From Symsagittifera roscoffensis (Eukaryota > Xenacoelomorpha > Acoela > Convolutidae): 64,000 nt of DNA. Within the stretch, counting starts at the first letter, position 1. Each line of letters opens with the position of its first letter. The notes under the pieces are model-generated. The model searched no databases and was not told where the DNA came from. It worked only from the letters and a program-made list of their open reading frames with translations. The stretch covers positions 28,011,378 through 28,075,377 of the forward strand of contig NC_087071.1 in assembly GCF_963678635.1 (NCBI RefSeq), in the 5' to 3' direction. Both the position numbers and the translations under genes were made by a program. Shown here in pieces: positions 1 through 10,577 of this stretch.

Positions 1-600
1 AGCGTAGTTACATGTTTAAAATGTCGCGATTTACTATTTCTCACGCGTTCCAGCAATGCAGAAATTGTGTGCCCACCAAATCCTCTCGCCAACACATTTT
101 CCGATATTTGTTCCCCATTGATTCTGTTAACAATTGAGTCTCCCAGTAATAGGCCAGAATATTCTCCTTCTCGTGGTAAAAATAAATGTTTTCGTTGTTG
201 CTCGAATTTTTCTTCTTGAATATTGGTTGCTTGTATTTTGATTTCTTGGTTATTCTTGCTTTCTTGGTTATTTTTGCTTCGTTTGTTCTGATTTCTGCTC
301 CGAGTTTCATTCTTGCTTCATTCATTTTCAAATTTGTTTTCTGCAATTTTCGAATTGCCCGTGTTTTTAAAATTTTCTAGATCAGTAAATTTGTTTCCTT
401 TTTCTTCATCTTTCGTTGATACAGTTAAGTTTTCGATAATTCGTTTAAAATCAGTAACATTTTCGATCAAGTCTTTATACAGCTCGTATTTCAATTCGTC
501 GTTCAAATTTCGGAAAGTTTCGAGGTCAAACATGTTGGCGATTAAAAGCGAAATTAAAAATAAGACATTAAAATGAACCGACTGATCGCTAGAAATTTAA
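1..600 (-). pseudogene. Decayed non-LTR retrotransposon ORF1 fragment with esterase block I
   Basis: On the minus strand, 533-318 reads as a charged, probably coiled-coil segment that continues in another frame through a Lys/Asn/Glu-rich linker. At about 150-20 it continues in a third frame that contains LLLGDSIVNRI followed by a Gly-rich stretch. GDS is the block I signature of SGNH hydrolases, which CR1-type elements carry in ORF1. At least two frameshifts break the frame and the window edge truncates it, so this is a remnant. The family assignment rests on the GDS block and the neighbouring CR1-like elements and is an inference. Confidence 0.45.
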
Positions 601-649
601 ATTGGTTGTGTTTCTAATAGCCTCTAATGTCAAACATTTTATCTGGTTA

Positions 650-800
650 CATATCCACCTTGCTGAAGTGGTAAAGGACAGTAAACAGGATTGTATTTTT
701 CTTGTCCTGACGGGTACATAGAGTAAATTAGAATAAAGGCTCTCTCGTTGCATTGCCTTAGCGCACTAGCTGGATAGGCCATACCAGCATTATGTAAATT
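650..800 (+). repeat. Dispersed repeat, copy 1 (shared box at 770-798)
   Basis: The box AGCTGGATAGG followed by CATACCAGCATTAT occurs here and again at about 5018-5046, on the same strand. The sequence upstream of the box differs between the two sites, so only the 3' part is clearly shared. It could be the tail of a SINE or of a LINE family. It abuts the 3' tail of the CR1-like element that follows. Confidence 0.35.
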
Positions 801-862
801 CATCATTCATTCATTCATGGGTTTATTTTGACACCCTTTCTAGACTCAAAGGTGTTTTGTTC

Positions 863-2728
863 TTAGTAGAAATATTGTCGAAACAGGTGGGTTTTCAACT
901 TTTTCCTGAATAGCAATTCATCCGATTCTGATTTAAGCTCCTGCGTCAGACTGTTCCATAACTTCGGTCCTGCAAACGTAAAACATCTCTTTCCATATTT
1001 TGAACGCGCCATGGATAAACGTATGGTGGCATTCCTTCTGTTGATCGAAAATCGTTGCTTTATCGATATTGCTATGTCATCAAAATATTGGGCCATTCTG
1101 TCATCATGAAGTACTTTGTGGAGAAGAACTAGAGTCTTAAACTTAATACGCTGACAAACCGGCAGCCAATGCAGTTCATGTAGAAGGATCGTTGCCGACG
1201 TCTGCCGATGTGCCTGAAACACAAATCTGGCAGCGGCATCTTGTATTCGTTGTAATTTTTTAATCAATTTGTCCGGTAAACCCAAAAACTGCGAATTACA
1301 GTAATCCAGTCGCGATAAAATAAGATTTTTCACAAGAATAACACGGTTATTAATATCCAAATAGTTGCCAACGCTGTATAATTTCCGCAGGACGAAGTAA
1401 CATGTCTGCGTTACTTTGTTTATATGGGGAACCGCATTCCAGTTTTTATCAATAAGTACACCTAATGATTTCAATTCATTCAACACCCTAACTTCATATG
1501 AGCCAACAAAAAACGATGTGAGGTCCAGTTTATGGTTCGGTTTTGCGAGTGAAATAATTTCAGTTTTGTCGGGGTTTACCACTAAACCAAGTTTTTTGTA
1601 ACAATCAAGCACGTTAATTATAATAGAGTGAACTTTCTCCTTGACACTGATAAAATCGTTTTCTTTGAAGTTTGCAGCAACATAGAATAAGGTATCATCT
1701 GCATAAGATTGATAAGATACGTTAAGTTTAAGAAACACATCACGAAGAGGTAAAACATAGATGCAAAATAAAAGGCGTCCCAAGATCGACCCTTGGGGAA
1801 CACCGTGTTTAATATTAACTTCGTCAGAGTAATGTGAATCAATGGAAACTTTTTGGCGACGGTTACTGAGATACGATCTAAACCATTTCAATATGTTATC
1901 AGAAAGACCAATAAAATTTTTCAGGATTCCAATCAAATAATCATGTCTAAGGGTATCAAACGCACTAGATAAGTCAAGGCCAATCAATATCAGGTAATTA
2001 TTCATATCCAAAAATTTACATATATCATTAGATGTTTTCAACAATGCCGTTTCTGTCGAAGCTCCAAATCTGTATGCAGATTGATTATTATCCAGGAGAC
2101 CCGAAACCATAACATGTTCAACAAGCTGACTGTGTATAAGTTTTTCAAATAACTTCGAAAGTAACACAAGATTTGAAATTGGTCTGTACGATGAAAGCTG
2201 TTCCGGATCGAGATTTTCTTTCTTCAGAGTTGGAATTATCACTGCTTCTTTAAGTTCATCGGGGAACTTACCCATTTCAATGTAAAGGTTTAAAATTTTC
2301 AGGATTTGCGGTCCCCAGTAGCTCCATAACTTTTTAAATATAACTGTTCGAATTAAATCATGAGGAGCAGTTGCATTTGACATTGATAGCACAGCCTGAT
2401 GCAAATCTTCAAGTTTAATATAGCTGAAACTTTCCATTAAAACTACAGGTGTAGCCTTAAACGAATTTTCTAACATATCCATACTGAGAGTTTCAGTACA
2501 CAATTTCGATACTTTACCAGCAAAATAATCATGAAAGTTATTAGCCAAAGTAACTTTGCATTTATGAAAAGGAAGTACTGCTTCGGTTTTATTTTCTATA
2601 AGTTTATCAAGGGCTCTAAATTTCTTAGAATCGGTTTGAATAACCTCAATTTTCTTCCGAAAAAATTCGCGTTTCTTAGCCGCAAAGCAGTTTCCCATTT
2701 CCCTATCAAACTCTTTTAAAATCATCAA
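863..2728 (-). CDS. CR1-like ORF2, reverse transcriptase part
   Basis: This 621-residue frame covers the whole RT domain. It shows YRPISNLVLLSKLFEK (finger motif), LDLSSAFDTLRHDYL (first catalytic Asp), HGVPQGSILG (motif B) and SYADDTLFY with the catalytic YADD at residue 342. The C-terminal region has SRLDYCNSQFLGLP and the LHWLPVCQRI block usual in CR1/L2-group proteins. The frame is uninterrupted for its full length, which suggests a fairly young copy. It is separated from its endonuclease only by the overlap at 2706-2728. Confidence 0.9.
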   Translation of the reverse strand: MMILKEFDREMGNCFAAKKREFFRKKIEVIQTDSKKFRALDKLIENKTEAVLPFHKCKVTLANNFHDYFAGKVSKLCTETLSMDMLENSFKATPVVLMESFSYIKLEDLHQAVLSMSNATAPHDLIRTVIFKKLWSYWGPQILKILNLYIEMGKFPDELKEAVIIPTLKKENLDPEQLSSYRPISNLVLLSKLFEKLIHSQLVEHVMVSGLLDNNQSAYRFGASTETALLKTSNDICKFLDMNNYLILIGLDLSSAFDTLRHDYLIGILKNFIGLSDNILKWFRSYLSNRRQKVSIDSHYSDEVNIKHGVPQGSILGRLLFCIYVLPLRDVFLKLNVSYQSYADDTLFYVAANFKENDFISVKEKVHSIIINVLDCYKKLGLVVNPDKTEIISLAKPNHKLDLTSFFVGSYEVRVLNELKSLGVLIDKNWNAVPHINKVTQTCYFVLRKLYSVGNYLDINNRVILVKNLILSRLDYCNSQFLGLPDKLIKKLQRIQDAAARFVFQAHRQTSATILLHELHWLPVCQRIKFKTLVLLHKVLHDDRMAQYFDDIAISIKQRFSINRRNATIRLSMARSKYGKRCFTFAGPKLWNSLTQELKSESDELLFRKKLKTHLFRQYFY

Positions 2729-3674
2729 AAACTATTTTCTTCTTTCTATACTTTCTTTCTAACTTTCGTCGTTTACGTTTCATAAAAATAAGTTCAGAAT
2801 CGAAGAAATCACACTCCCGAATGAGTTTATTGCGCTTTTTGATAGGCGCCATGAAGTCCGTAATCGTTTCCACAGTTTGATTAAAAACAGTTAGCAAATT
2901 TGAATTATTCTGACAAATGCCAAGACCAACATTTAAATCCAAGGACGATTCTAGAGTGTCGCCAAATTCCGTTAAATTTACATTTTTCCAACTGCGATAT
3001 GTAAGTAATTTCATCTTAGTTTGTATGAAAAGAATCTGCACCGTAAATTTAATAAAGTGATGGTCTGACTTATCAAAAGGATAAATTGAAACGTCCTGTG
3101 GCTTGTTATTCTCGAATGATAAAACCAAGTCGAGAAGGTTGCCTTTATTGTGCGTTGGTTCATGTACAGATTGGTACAAACCATATTCTTTCAATAAGTC
3201 TTCAAGTAGGAAAAATTTATTGTCCCTTTTATTAAAGTGAACGTTAAAATCACCAAAGCAAATAAAAGAATGGCAGTTCGGTAGCAATTCAGAAAACAAA
3301 TTACATAATTCAGTGATAAAATTGTTGAAGTTCGCCGAAGGAGGCCGATAGACTAGCATTAAGAGTCCATTAGAACCTAAGTTATTAAAAGTGAATAAGG
3401 CTGCTTCTAAATAATCGAAGCAAATATGGCGAACTAAAGATATACACAAAGACTGGTGGGCGATTAAAGCCAGTCCGCCACCACTTCTATTTTCACGCGG
3501 ACAATTAAAATACATGAAGCCGGTTGGGCATATTTGCCTAATGAGATAACTTTCATTTGATGTAATCCAGGTTTCAACGATGCCAAATATATGTAGATTA
3601 TTAGAAAGAATGATATGAGAAAGAGCTGTAACTTTCCGTCTATTAGATCGTATGTTGAGAAATCCGATTTCCAT
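2706..3674 (-). CDS. CR1-like ORF2, APE-type endonuclease part
   Basis: This is the N-terminal half of ORF2, an apurinic-type endonuclease that nicks target DNA for target-primed reverse transcription. Visible motifs in order are GFLNIRSNRRK at the N terminus, the metal-binding Glu in GIVETWIT, the Asp/Asn pair in CFGDFNVH and the terminal His in SDHHFIKF. The frame ends in a basic stretch and overlaps the RT frame by 23 bases (2706-2728), so ORF2 is split by a frameshift. In related elements the two domains are one polypeptide, so the split is probably a mutation. Confidence 0.85.
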   Translation of the reverse strand: MEIGFLNIRSNRRKVTALSHIILSNNLHIFGIVETWITSNESYLIRQICPTGFMYFNCPRENRSGGGLALIAHQSLCISLVRHICFDYLEAALFTFNNLGSNGLLMLVYRPPSANFNNFITELCNLFSELLPNCHSFICFGDFNVHFNKRDNKFFLLEDLLKEYGLYQSVHEPTHNKGNLLDLVLSFENNKPQDVSIYPFDKSDHHFIKFTVQILFIQTKMKLLTYRSWKNVNLTEFGDTLESSLDLNVGLGICQNNSNLLTVFNQTVETITDFMAPIKKRNKLIRECDFFDSELIFMKRKRRKLERKYRKKKIVFDDFKRV

Positions 3675-3713
3675 CTTTGTTTGTCAGTCAGAGGGCTTTT
3701 TCAATGACTTCAA

Positions 3714-4496
3714 TCAACTTTTTGCCTCTTCATTCAAGAAAAATCTGTTAACAATGGTGTTCTGTGGGCAAAAATCCGGCGAGTCAATTAATTCCGATTT
3801 TTCACCAGCAAAAATAACGTGAAAGCTCCTCAGAGTATGATCTTCTTTAGTTATTTCCCGCATGTGTAATACCTCTGCTCCACTATTTTCGCAATGCTGT
3901 TTGACTTCTGTGGGACCATATTCTTTTGATACTCGGCCCAGGTAAATGTGGCGTCTAGGGGGAGGCTTACTCACGCCTTGAAAAGCGCCATTCTGGTTGG
4001 CTCCAGTAATATGAGTTTTCTTCCTCTGACCAGATTCAGTAGCACTGAATTTTCGTTTGTTCAGATTGGTATCAGCATTATTTTTGTTCAATTCTGAGTT
4101 AGCATGATTTATGCTAGTTTCATCAAATACTGAATCTCTCCGTAATTTTGCAGGTTGATATGATGTTGTCCCAGAGTTCCGCCTTGCCGAAAAAATACTA
4201 GCTGCAAAGCTTTTAGGCTTCAAATATCCAATTTCATTTTCCAATTTATCCAATCGTTGAGCGAAATAATTAACACCACTAAGTTTATTATCCAATGATT
4301 TCAGTAAAGAAAACAGGCCACTTAGCTTCGGTAATGCGCCACAGCTGTCGCAGGTCCAAGTTAGTTTCCCGCATGCAGCCGATGAAATATCCACACCCAG
4401 ACAGACACAATGTATCACAGCAGGACAGAGAGCACATGTTATCACATGATCTTGTGATCCAGTAGAGCATTGAATACATTTGAGTAATGTGGGTTG
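3714..4496 (-). CDS. CR1-like ORF1 protein with PHD zinc finger (no ATG)
   Basis: The frame is open from the stop at 4499-4497 to 3714 and would encode about 260 residues. Read from its upstream end it contains a full C4HC3 PHD finger: CIQC, then CALC 12 residues later, IHCVC supplying the His and Cys, and CDSC. A frame begun at the first non-ATG start (GTG, 4445) would lose the first Cys pair. The middle is basic and Ser/Asn-rich. The C-terminal 80 residues include RRHIYLGRVSKEYGP and look like the small RNA-binding fold of LINE ORF1 proteins. PHD fingers in ORF1 are known for CR1-type elements. The missing ATG suggests 5' truncation or decay. Confidence 0.7.
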   Translation of the reverse strand, partial: QPTLLKCIQCSTGSQDHVITCALCPAVIHCVCLGVDISSAACGKLTWTCDSCGALPKLSGLFSLLKSLDNKLSGVNYFAQRLDKLENEIGYLKPKSFAASIFSARRNSGTTSYQPAKLRRDSVFDETSINHANSELNKNNADTNLNKRKFSATESGQRKKTHITGANQNGAFQGVSKPPPRRHIYLGRVSKEYGPTEVKQHCENSGAEVLHMREITKEDHTLRSFHVIFAGEKSELIDSPDFCPQNTIVNRFFLNEEAKS

Positions 4497-4499
4497 TTA

Positions 4500-5209
4500 C
4501 CAGTCTTTGTCACTCATCATTTAGCATTCAATTATATGAAACTATTTAAAAAGTTTCAAAACATTAAAGATCGGTTATTACATATGCGACAACAAGTTTC
4601 TTGTAAGGGGGGGGGATTGTGAGCGTCTTCTTTCTTGAGAGGAAACTGAAACAAACACTGTAACTGAATTTATATTTTACTATCAATATTTCTTTGTCTT
4701 ATCCTATTGGTAGCAATTCTTATATTGCTGACTTCCCAAAACTTTTATTGGCTAGAAGGAGCCAAATTGTGAGCGGCTTCACCTTGCTATGGCAGGGAAA
4801 ACAAGACTTCACTCAACAAAGTACCGCAGAATGTAAAGACGGAATCCTTTCGTGGTTTCGTAGTGGAATATGGTACCATTCAGGATGCTGTTCAGGATTA
4901 GCTAATGTTTTTTGACATCAATCAACAAGATATCTGGATTAAGATGACTATGCAAAGCCTGTGAAGTAAAAAAGGTAAATTATAAAAGGGGCCCTTCCGT
5001 TTAGGTACGGTCGTGCACAAGCTGGATAGGGCCCATACCAGCATTATATGCTAAGGGGACTAAGTGAATTTTCTGCACCATCAATCCACCGAAATTAGAC
5101 AAGGTTGTGAAGCAGATCGGAAACGAAACTGATCTAATTCAGACGATCAACACAGCCATTGAAAAGGAAATTGGCAGAAGATTTACAAATCTTCAAGCAA
5201 ACCTTTGAC
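4500..5209. other. Gene-free stretch with one repeat box
   Basis: No convincing coding frame was seen. The dispersed box AGCTGGATAGGG, then CCATACCAGCATTAT, lies at about 5018-5046 and matches 770-798. The sequence after it, from about 5090, appears to lead into the decayed element that follows. Confidence 0.4.
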
Positions 5210-7700
5210 TGAAAATGAACAAAATAGTAGAACAGGTCAAAATACCAGCTGAGATTAAGACATCATGGTCAACTACTAAGTTGGTTTACCCCCCAGATCT
5301 GAGAACACTAATGAAGCAAACCCTCGAACAACAAGAAAATGAAATGCTTGACATTGAGAAAATAGAAAGCAATCTATTACTATTCAATGAACCTGAAAGC
5401 AGTTCCCACGACAAGGAAACAAGCGTAATCCATGACAGCAATTTTCTCAACGACTTTTGCGGTAAAGGACCCAAATTCAGCACGATATCATCAATTTTAA
5501 AGACCATAAGGCTAGGTAGAAACCGCGAGAACACTTATCAAACGAAAGAAGACCCAAACCGCTGAAGGCAGTGCTCGTCGATTCTTTGACAATCTGCAAA
5601 AAAATTGACAATCTGCAAGAAGCTCAGAAATTAAGACGATAAGCTCGACAGGAAAATACGTGTATCGCAAGATTTTTCAATCAGAACCAGAGAAAAGCAA
5701 TGATTAAAACAGCAAAGACAAATGGTGGAGCTGAAGCAGAACATTTTGTTTACACGGTGCGTGGACCGGTTGGTCCACTCGAATTAAAGAAGAAACGAAA
5801 AACAATTAACGTCCAGGGGAAGATAGTTCACTAGCATCAAAGCATAGAGTCTTACTATATAACAAACGATAACATACGGTTGCAGTTTATAAATTGTGTT
5901 CATCTTAATAACCTTGGTCAACTGCTCATTAATGAAACTTGGCTCACTTCTGCAATTAAAAACGGCGAGCTGACGCTTCCTGGTTTTTCCATAGCGATGC
6001 CAAATAGACCAGCTACAAATGAAATATCGTGTCACGTTAGTATAATGACTGCAGTTAAAAACACGAAATTTTAAAACATTAATTCTCTATCGTAAACGTT
6101 CATTTTTTTGAGTTGTTGTAATTGCAACTACTAAGAAATGTCGTCCGAAATGTGCTGAAACAAGTTTTAAGTTTTCTGCTTCAGCATTATCGGTGCTACC
6201 AAACAATTTTGGCATGACTGGATATATGGTCTCGCTGAAAGACATACACCAAACAGGACGAAGGAACGTCAGAGTCCCTCCGTTGATAAATCCTCCAACT
6301 TAGTAGTTATTAAACATGCTTTCAACGCTTCGTAAAAAGATAGAAACGAAGGGTAATAACCCAAATGATAAAGAATTTTTTTCACAACTTGAAACCATTT
6401 GTGACGAAATGCAGTCCACTGGTGAATCAGTGTACGAGAAAAAGCTCTTTGTTGGATGAAACAAGAATTATTTTTGGAAGTAACATGAGTTATTTAAGAG
6501 TCTACTGGAAGACATTTTTGTATTGCACCATAAAGAAGCCAACGAGACTAAAGCTGAAGTAATGGATAATTATTTGTATATCGATTAATAGCGATGAGTC
6601 TTTACAGTTTTAACCACATGAAAGCAATGCGTTCGGTGATACAGAGTTAAAATAACCGAAGATCAGATGGAAAACGAGCTGAAAATCTTAATGAAAGTGA
6701 AAGTCGAGGACCTGACGAACTGCCATCTGTGGCGCCTCACATTTCTTGCCAATTTTGTTTTCTAGTATCAGAAGACTCAGAAAGTTTCCAACAAAATAAA
6801 AGCATGTTATAGTTTTGCCAATTTTCAAATACGGAGATAGGAGCGAAGTATTGGGTTACAGAACAATCACTCTCCTAAATATTAAATCGAAAATATTCGA
6901 AAAATGATTGTTCCGCGCAATAGCTAAACCGGTTTTGGAAGAAATTGTCTGATTAACAGATTGGATTTTGACCAAGGCAATCAGTTATTGTACATTTTTC
7001 ATTTAGGATATCTTAAACTCACGAAGACATAGGAGCGCAGTATTGTCTTTTAATACTTTATGACCTTTGCGAAGCTTTGGATACGATATACCGTGAAATT
7101 TTCCTTAGGAAAGTCCTTCAACTTGGACTTTGACGACAGTTTTTTTTTAAATCTCGTTAAAGACTACTTGACGGCGCACGCAGCAAGTTTGAGTTCACCC
7201 AAGTAACTCGAATGAAAGAGCGATCAAATTAGTGTCCCTGAAGGTTCATTCATAGGACCGCTCTTAGTTCTTTTTTTTTACATAATTGACCTCGCGATCA
7301 TTGTTTTTCATCACTAGCGTTATTTTTTTGCAGACGAACTGAAGCTTATTTTCCGAGCAAGGAAAAAAAAATTTGGAAAATTTCAGTGCAACATTAACAA
7401 TTTACATAATTGGAGTGTGCAGATTGCATTACTATTCAACCTCAAAAAATATTCATTTACCGAATTAAAAAGCCCAAAGCGAAAAAATGAGTATGAAAAC
7501 TTATCTCGATTAATGGTAGACAATTCTTGCAATAATATGCCAAACGATGATGGTCTAATCATCAATGAGAACCCTAAATGGGTGGATCATGTTAATTTAG
7601 AGTGAACAGCAATTAAATGTCTTCCTAATAAAACGAAGTAAATCGAAAGTTCGCTAGATATGGAGTACAGATCACCTGCATTGAGTTATCTTGAACCCAA
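5210..7700 (+). pseudogene. Heavily decayed APE/RT non-LTR retrotransposon
   Basis: Short frame-shifted blocks of a LINE protein appear in the right order on the plus strand. A charged ORF1-like segment lies at 5215-5565. An endonuclease piece at about 5905-6020 reads LLINETWLTSAIKNGEL. RT pieces follow from about 6850: GYRTITLLNIKSKIFEK, FDQGNQLL, a segment with LCEALDTIYRE, then SVPEGSFIGPLLVLF, and a FADELKLIF block at about 7330 in place of the catalytic box. Stops and indels separate nearly every block. This is an old dead copy whose family is uncertain. Confidence 0.6.
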
Positions 7701-8420
7701 CTCTACTATGAGCCTATAATGCTGCGAACTTCAGAAATCGATTTTTTATCTTGTCCAGACACTAAATGTGAAGATTTTGAAATGGATTTGTGGTGATGTA
7801 GACTAAAAAGAAGCAATGCGCAAGGCAAACTTGTTTCCACCTCCTTACTTGAAAGTGCTAAAGAACATCCTGCTTCTGAAAAACGTCGTATATGATCAGT
7901 AAGATGGCATTTTCCCAGAAACCATCAAAATCCAAAAGAATACGCGGAAGTGGAGATATCATCGTGTAGCGCCGAACTATGGAGGACAACGCGAAAATCT
8001 TTGGCACAGAACTGGACTGAGGGTTCATATCTGCTGTCCTGCCGGTGCAAGTAAATAAAAGCAGGCTAAAGCTTTTTTCATCGACTTTCAACTCTTCCTG
8101 TTGGTATTTGGAGATTTTGACATATTCATGTTACTTAAATGTGTTTTGGAGAATTCGAGGCGATGCTTTTAGCGACTATTTTCTTGACTGCGGATGAGGC
8201 CGCTACGTTTGAAAGGCACAGCACCTCAGCATGAATTTCACCAGATGCAGGGTGGCCACGGTATCAGAGTGGTCAGTGCGAAGCGTGATTGTTAATGCCA
8301 ACAAATTAATATCAGTGCAAAAAAAATTGCTCACTAAACCATTAAATATGGAAGCAGTGTTTGCTCAAAATTTTCCCAAGTTTTTGGCCACAATGAGATG
8401 CTCTAGCTCGCAGGCTAATG
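7701..8420. other. Gene-free stretch
   Basis: No recognisable gene, RNA or transposon end was seen here. Short frames on both strands have no motif I recognise. Confidence 0.3.
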
Positions 8421-8897
8421 TACATGTTATGCAATGTCTTTGGTAGATCATAGAGAATGAACAGCTGTGGTAGATGAACGAGAATTTACCAGTTTGAGAT
8501 GGTATATTTGTTACGGGTCCATTGCCATGCCACGAAATTTGAACATCATCTCGGCAAAAAGTTTGAAGGTTACATGGATTGTGTACATGTTATGCAATGT
8601 CTTTGGTAGATCATAGAGAATGAACAGCTGTGGTAGATGAACGAGAATTTACCAGTTTGAGATGGTATATTTGTTACGGGTCCATTGCCATGCCACGAAA
8701 TTTGAACATCATCTCGGCAAAAAGTTTGAAGGTTACATGGATTGTGTACATGTTATGCAATGTCTTTGGTAGATCATAGAGAATGAACAGCTGTGGTAGA
8801 TGAACGAGAATTTACCAGTTTGAGACGGTATATTTGTTACGGGTCCATTGCCATGCCACGAAATTTGAACATCATCTCGGCAAAAAGTTTGAAGGTT
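8421..8897. repeat. 163-bp tandem repeat, about 2.9 copies
   Basis: A unit starting TACATGTTATGCAATG begins at 8421, 8584 and 8747, a constant period of 163 bp. The copies are almost identical; one visible difference is GAGATGG in copies 1 and 2 against GAGACGG in copy 3. The last copy ends about 12 bp short of a full unit. The near-identity implies a recent expansion. I do not recognise the unit. A minus-strand frame runs across copy 3 (8927-8733) but shows no known domain. Confidence 0.9.
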
Positions 8898-9197
8898 GAG
8901 AGTGCATTTAAGGTGTTGCAAAATCATTAGGGTTTGGGGATGTTTAAATTTTTGAATGAAAAAATTATGAGTTTTTTTTTACTACAGTTCGAGTGTTCGA
9001 AGAGTGGCTTGAGTTCGGTAGTCATTGAATTCAGCCATAACAGTGACTGCACTGAGGCGTTCAGGTTTTTAATGGATAATTGTTTCAAATAAGTCAAGAA
9101 GGGGTTCACCGCAGTATGAAGGGATTGTCACCCAAACGGTACTCGAATGGTTTGATATGTTAAGTATGTTGATATATTTGATATGTTAAATTTTCGG

Positions 9198-9720
9198 TTA
9201 ATTTTTGAACAAACAGCGAGCTATCAGAAACCTGGTTAAATTTGACAAATGATTTTCAATTAGCAACAGAATGCTTGTAAGTTTGCCTGTTAGCAAATAA
9301 ATGGTATGAGGTGCCCCTTCATATTGCAATCGATTGATTGGACTCCTCTTATTGTCCACATGCGTGCCCCTATTCTCACTGATTTTGCTCAAGTTGCCTC
9401 CAGTTTTCGAGATCTTGTCTGCGAGTTCCAGCACATCTTTTGATGTTCCAGTTATTTTCCCATTTGCACTTGAAATTCTACTGTTGCCATTTTACTGTAC
9501 AACATATAGGGTCGAGGTTTCGAGCATTGAGTTTACCTTGCATTTTTTCCAAATGTTTCTTTTTGTGCTCTATACCATCGTTTTTCTTCTGATTGATGCT
9601 ATTTTAACTATAATTAAAAGTCGTTGTAATTTGGGTCATCGAACTCCAGGATTTCTCTATGATTACTCGGCTTATTACAATAGCGATCAGCTTAGTGTAT
9701 TATTACGAAACTTTTCTAAC
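9198..9720 (-). pseudogene. Possible decayed ORF1 fragment of a non-LTR element
   Basis: The minus-strand frame 9434-9198 contains ISKTGGNLSKISENRGT, with weak similarity in spacing and composition to the ORF1 remnant at 1-600, which has NTGNSKIAENKFENE. The downstream part could be a mutated esterase block. The evidence is thin, and this could be chance similarity in Asn/Lys-rich frames. Confidence 0.25.
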
Positions 9721-9783
9721 CTAACTTGCAAATAAAAGTGTTCATTAAAAGTGTTCACCTATTTGAAAATTTCACATATTTGA

Positions 9784-9850
9784 GTGGCTAGAGCGTGAGA
9801 TTCATAGTCTCTAGGTCTCAGTAGGTCGTCGGTTTGTATCCGAGACGTAT
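9784..9850 (+). other. tRNA-like sequence, pseudogene or SINE head
   Basis: An A-box-like GTGGCTAGAGCGTGAG is followed by a 4-bp stem with a 7-nt loop TTCATAG (anticodon CAT at the usual loop position). After this comes a B-box-like TCGGTTTGTATCCGA that can form the T arm. The variable region is too long and the acceptor stem does not pair, so it is not an intact tRNA gene. A tRNA-Met-derived pseudogene or SINE head is the best reading. Confidence 0.4.
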
Positions 9851-10342
9851 CTGAGTTTGAACTAATTCAAAGCTTTTTTTATATATTTTTTTCTGATTGC
9901 TTTTTATAGAGCTGCTTTCGTGTTCTCGCTAGTGTTTGCCAAGCGCAGCTTCGCCTCTGTGTTTTATGTCGGACTTTTAATCACCTATTATTGAATTGTT
10001 TGAACGAAAAAAATCCTAACGTTTCATGTTTGCCGAGGGGAGAGTTTCAAAACTTATGAGATTTAAACTTTCGATGACATAATGGTTTCAGCTTAAATGG
10101 TAGCTAATTAGGTTTTGTTGGCGTAGTCGCCGGCCGCTGAGTGCTTTTGAATGCTTATTTAATGGCAGTGGTTTTGTTTCTTGACGTCATCCAAGACAAA
10201 TATTATGTATTCCATGCTAAGGCAAGTACCTCAAATAATCATCAGAATTGTCACACCTTCGATTTGTGCCATAGATTATTTTTTAATTATTTGCGTAGTT
10301 GAATGCTTTTACGCAATATCCAGAAGGTTCTCCTTGTACTGC

Positions 10343-10412
10343 CATCATCATCATCATCATCATCACATATGTTATTTCGACACCAATTTCTTGAATTCAA
10401 AGGTGTTTGAGT
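10343..10412 (-). repeat. CR1-like 3' terminus: hairpin plus GAT microsatellite
   Basis: The minus strand reads AACACCTTTGA, about 10 nt, then TTGGTGTCGAAATAA, followed by about seven GAT units at 10368-10344. The ACACC/GGTGT arms pair. The other CR1-like element ends the same way at 856-806, with CACCTTTGA, GGGTGTCAAAATAA and ATGA repeats. Shared 3' ends of this kind are what the element's own RT recognises in stringent LINEs. Confidence 0.7.
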
Positions 10413-10577
10413 TTAATTAAAAACCAGTTTTGTCGTATAAATAATCAGTCGCTCTGCTAAAGATGAGTTCGTTTCTGTCGATAGCCGTACCCACTCTAAA
10501 ATGAGCTGGGATTTAAACAGAAAATGTTCTTTGAAGATGGTTAAAAATCGGACCCGCTCTAAAATGAGCTGGGCGTT

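Larger units (their letters stand above)
806..4496 (-). mobile_element. CR1-like non-LTR retrotransposon, near full length
   Basis: Three coding blocks run in order on the minus strand: a PHD-containing ORF1 (4496-3714), an APE endonuclease (3674-2706) and a reverse transcriptase (2728-863). After the RT stop come a short 3' UTR with an ACACC/GGTGT stem and a tail of ATGA repeats (about 806-830). The PHD ORF1 and repeat tail without poly(A) fit the CR1 group. ORF1 has no ATG and ORF2 is split by a frameshift, so the copy is probably dead. No target duplication was identified. Confidence 0.85.

Noticed and set aside
9334-9735. 133-codon hydrophobic plus-strand frame
   Set aside because: The hydrophobicity comes from T-rich codons opposite a Lys/Asn-rich minus-strand frame; there is no domain, splice or conservation support.
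9784-9850. Functional tRNA-Met gene
   Set aside because: The acceptor stem does not pair, the T-loop has TTTGTAT and the variable region is too long.
10344-10368. CAT repeat encoding a His run in a 79-codon plus-strand frame
   Set aside because: It is the microsatellite tail of the minus-strand CR1-like element.
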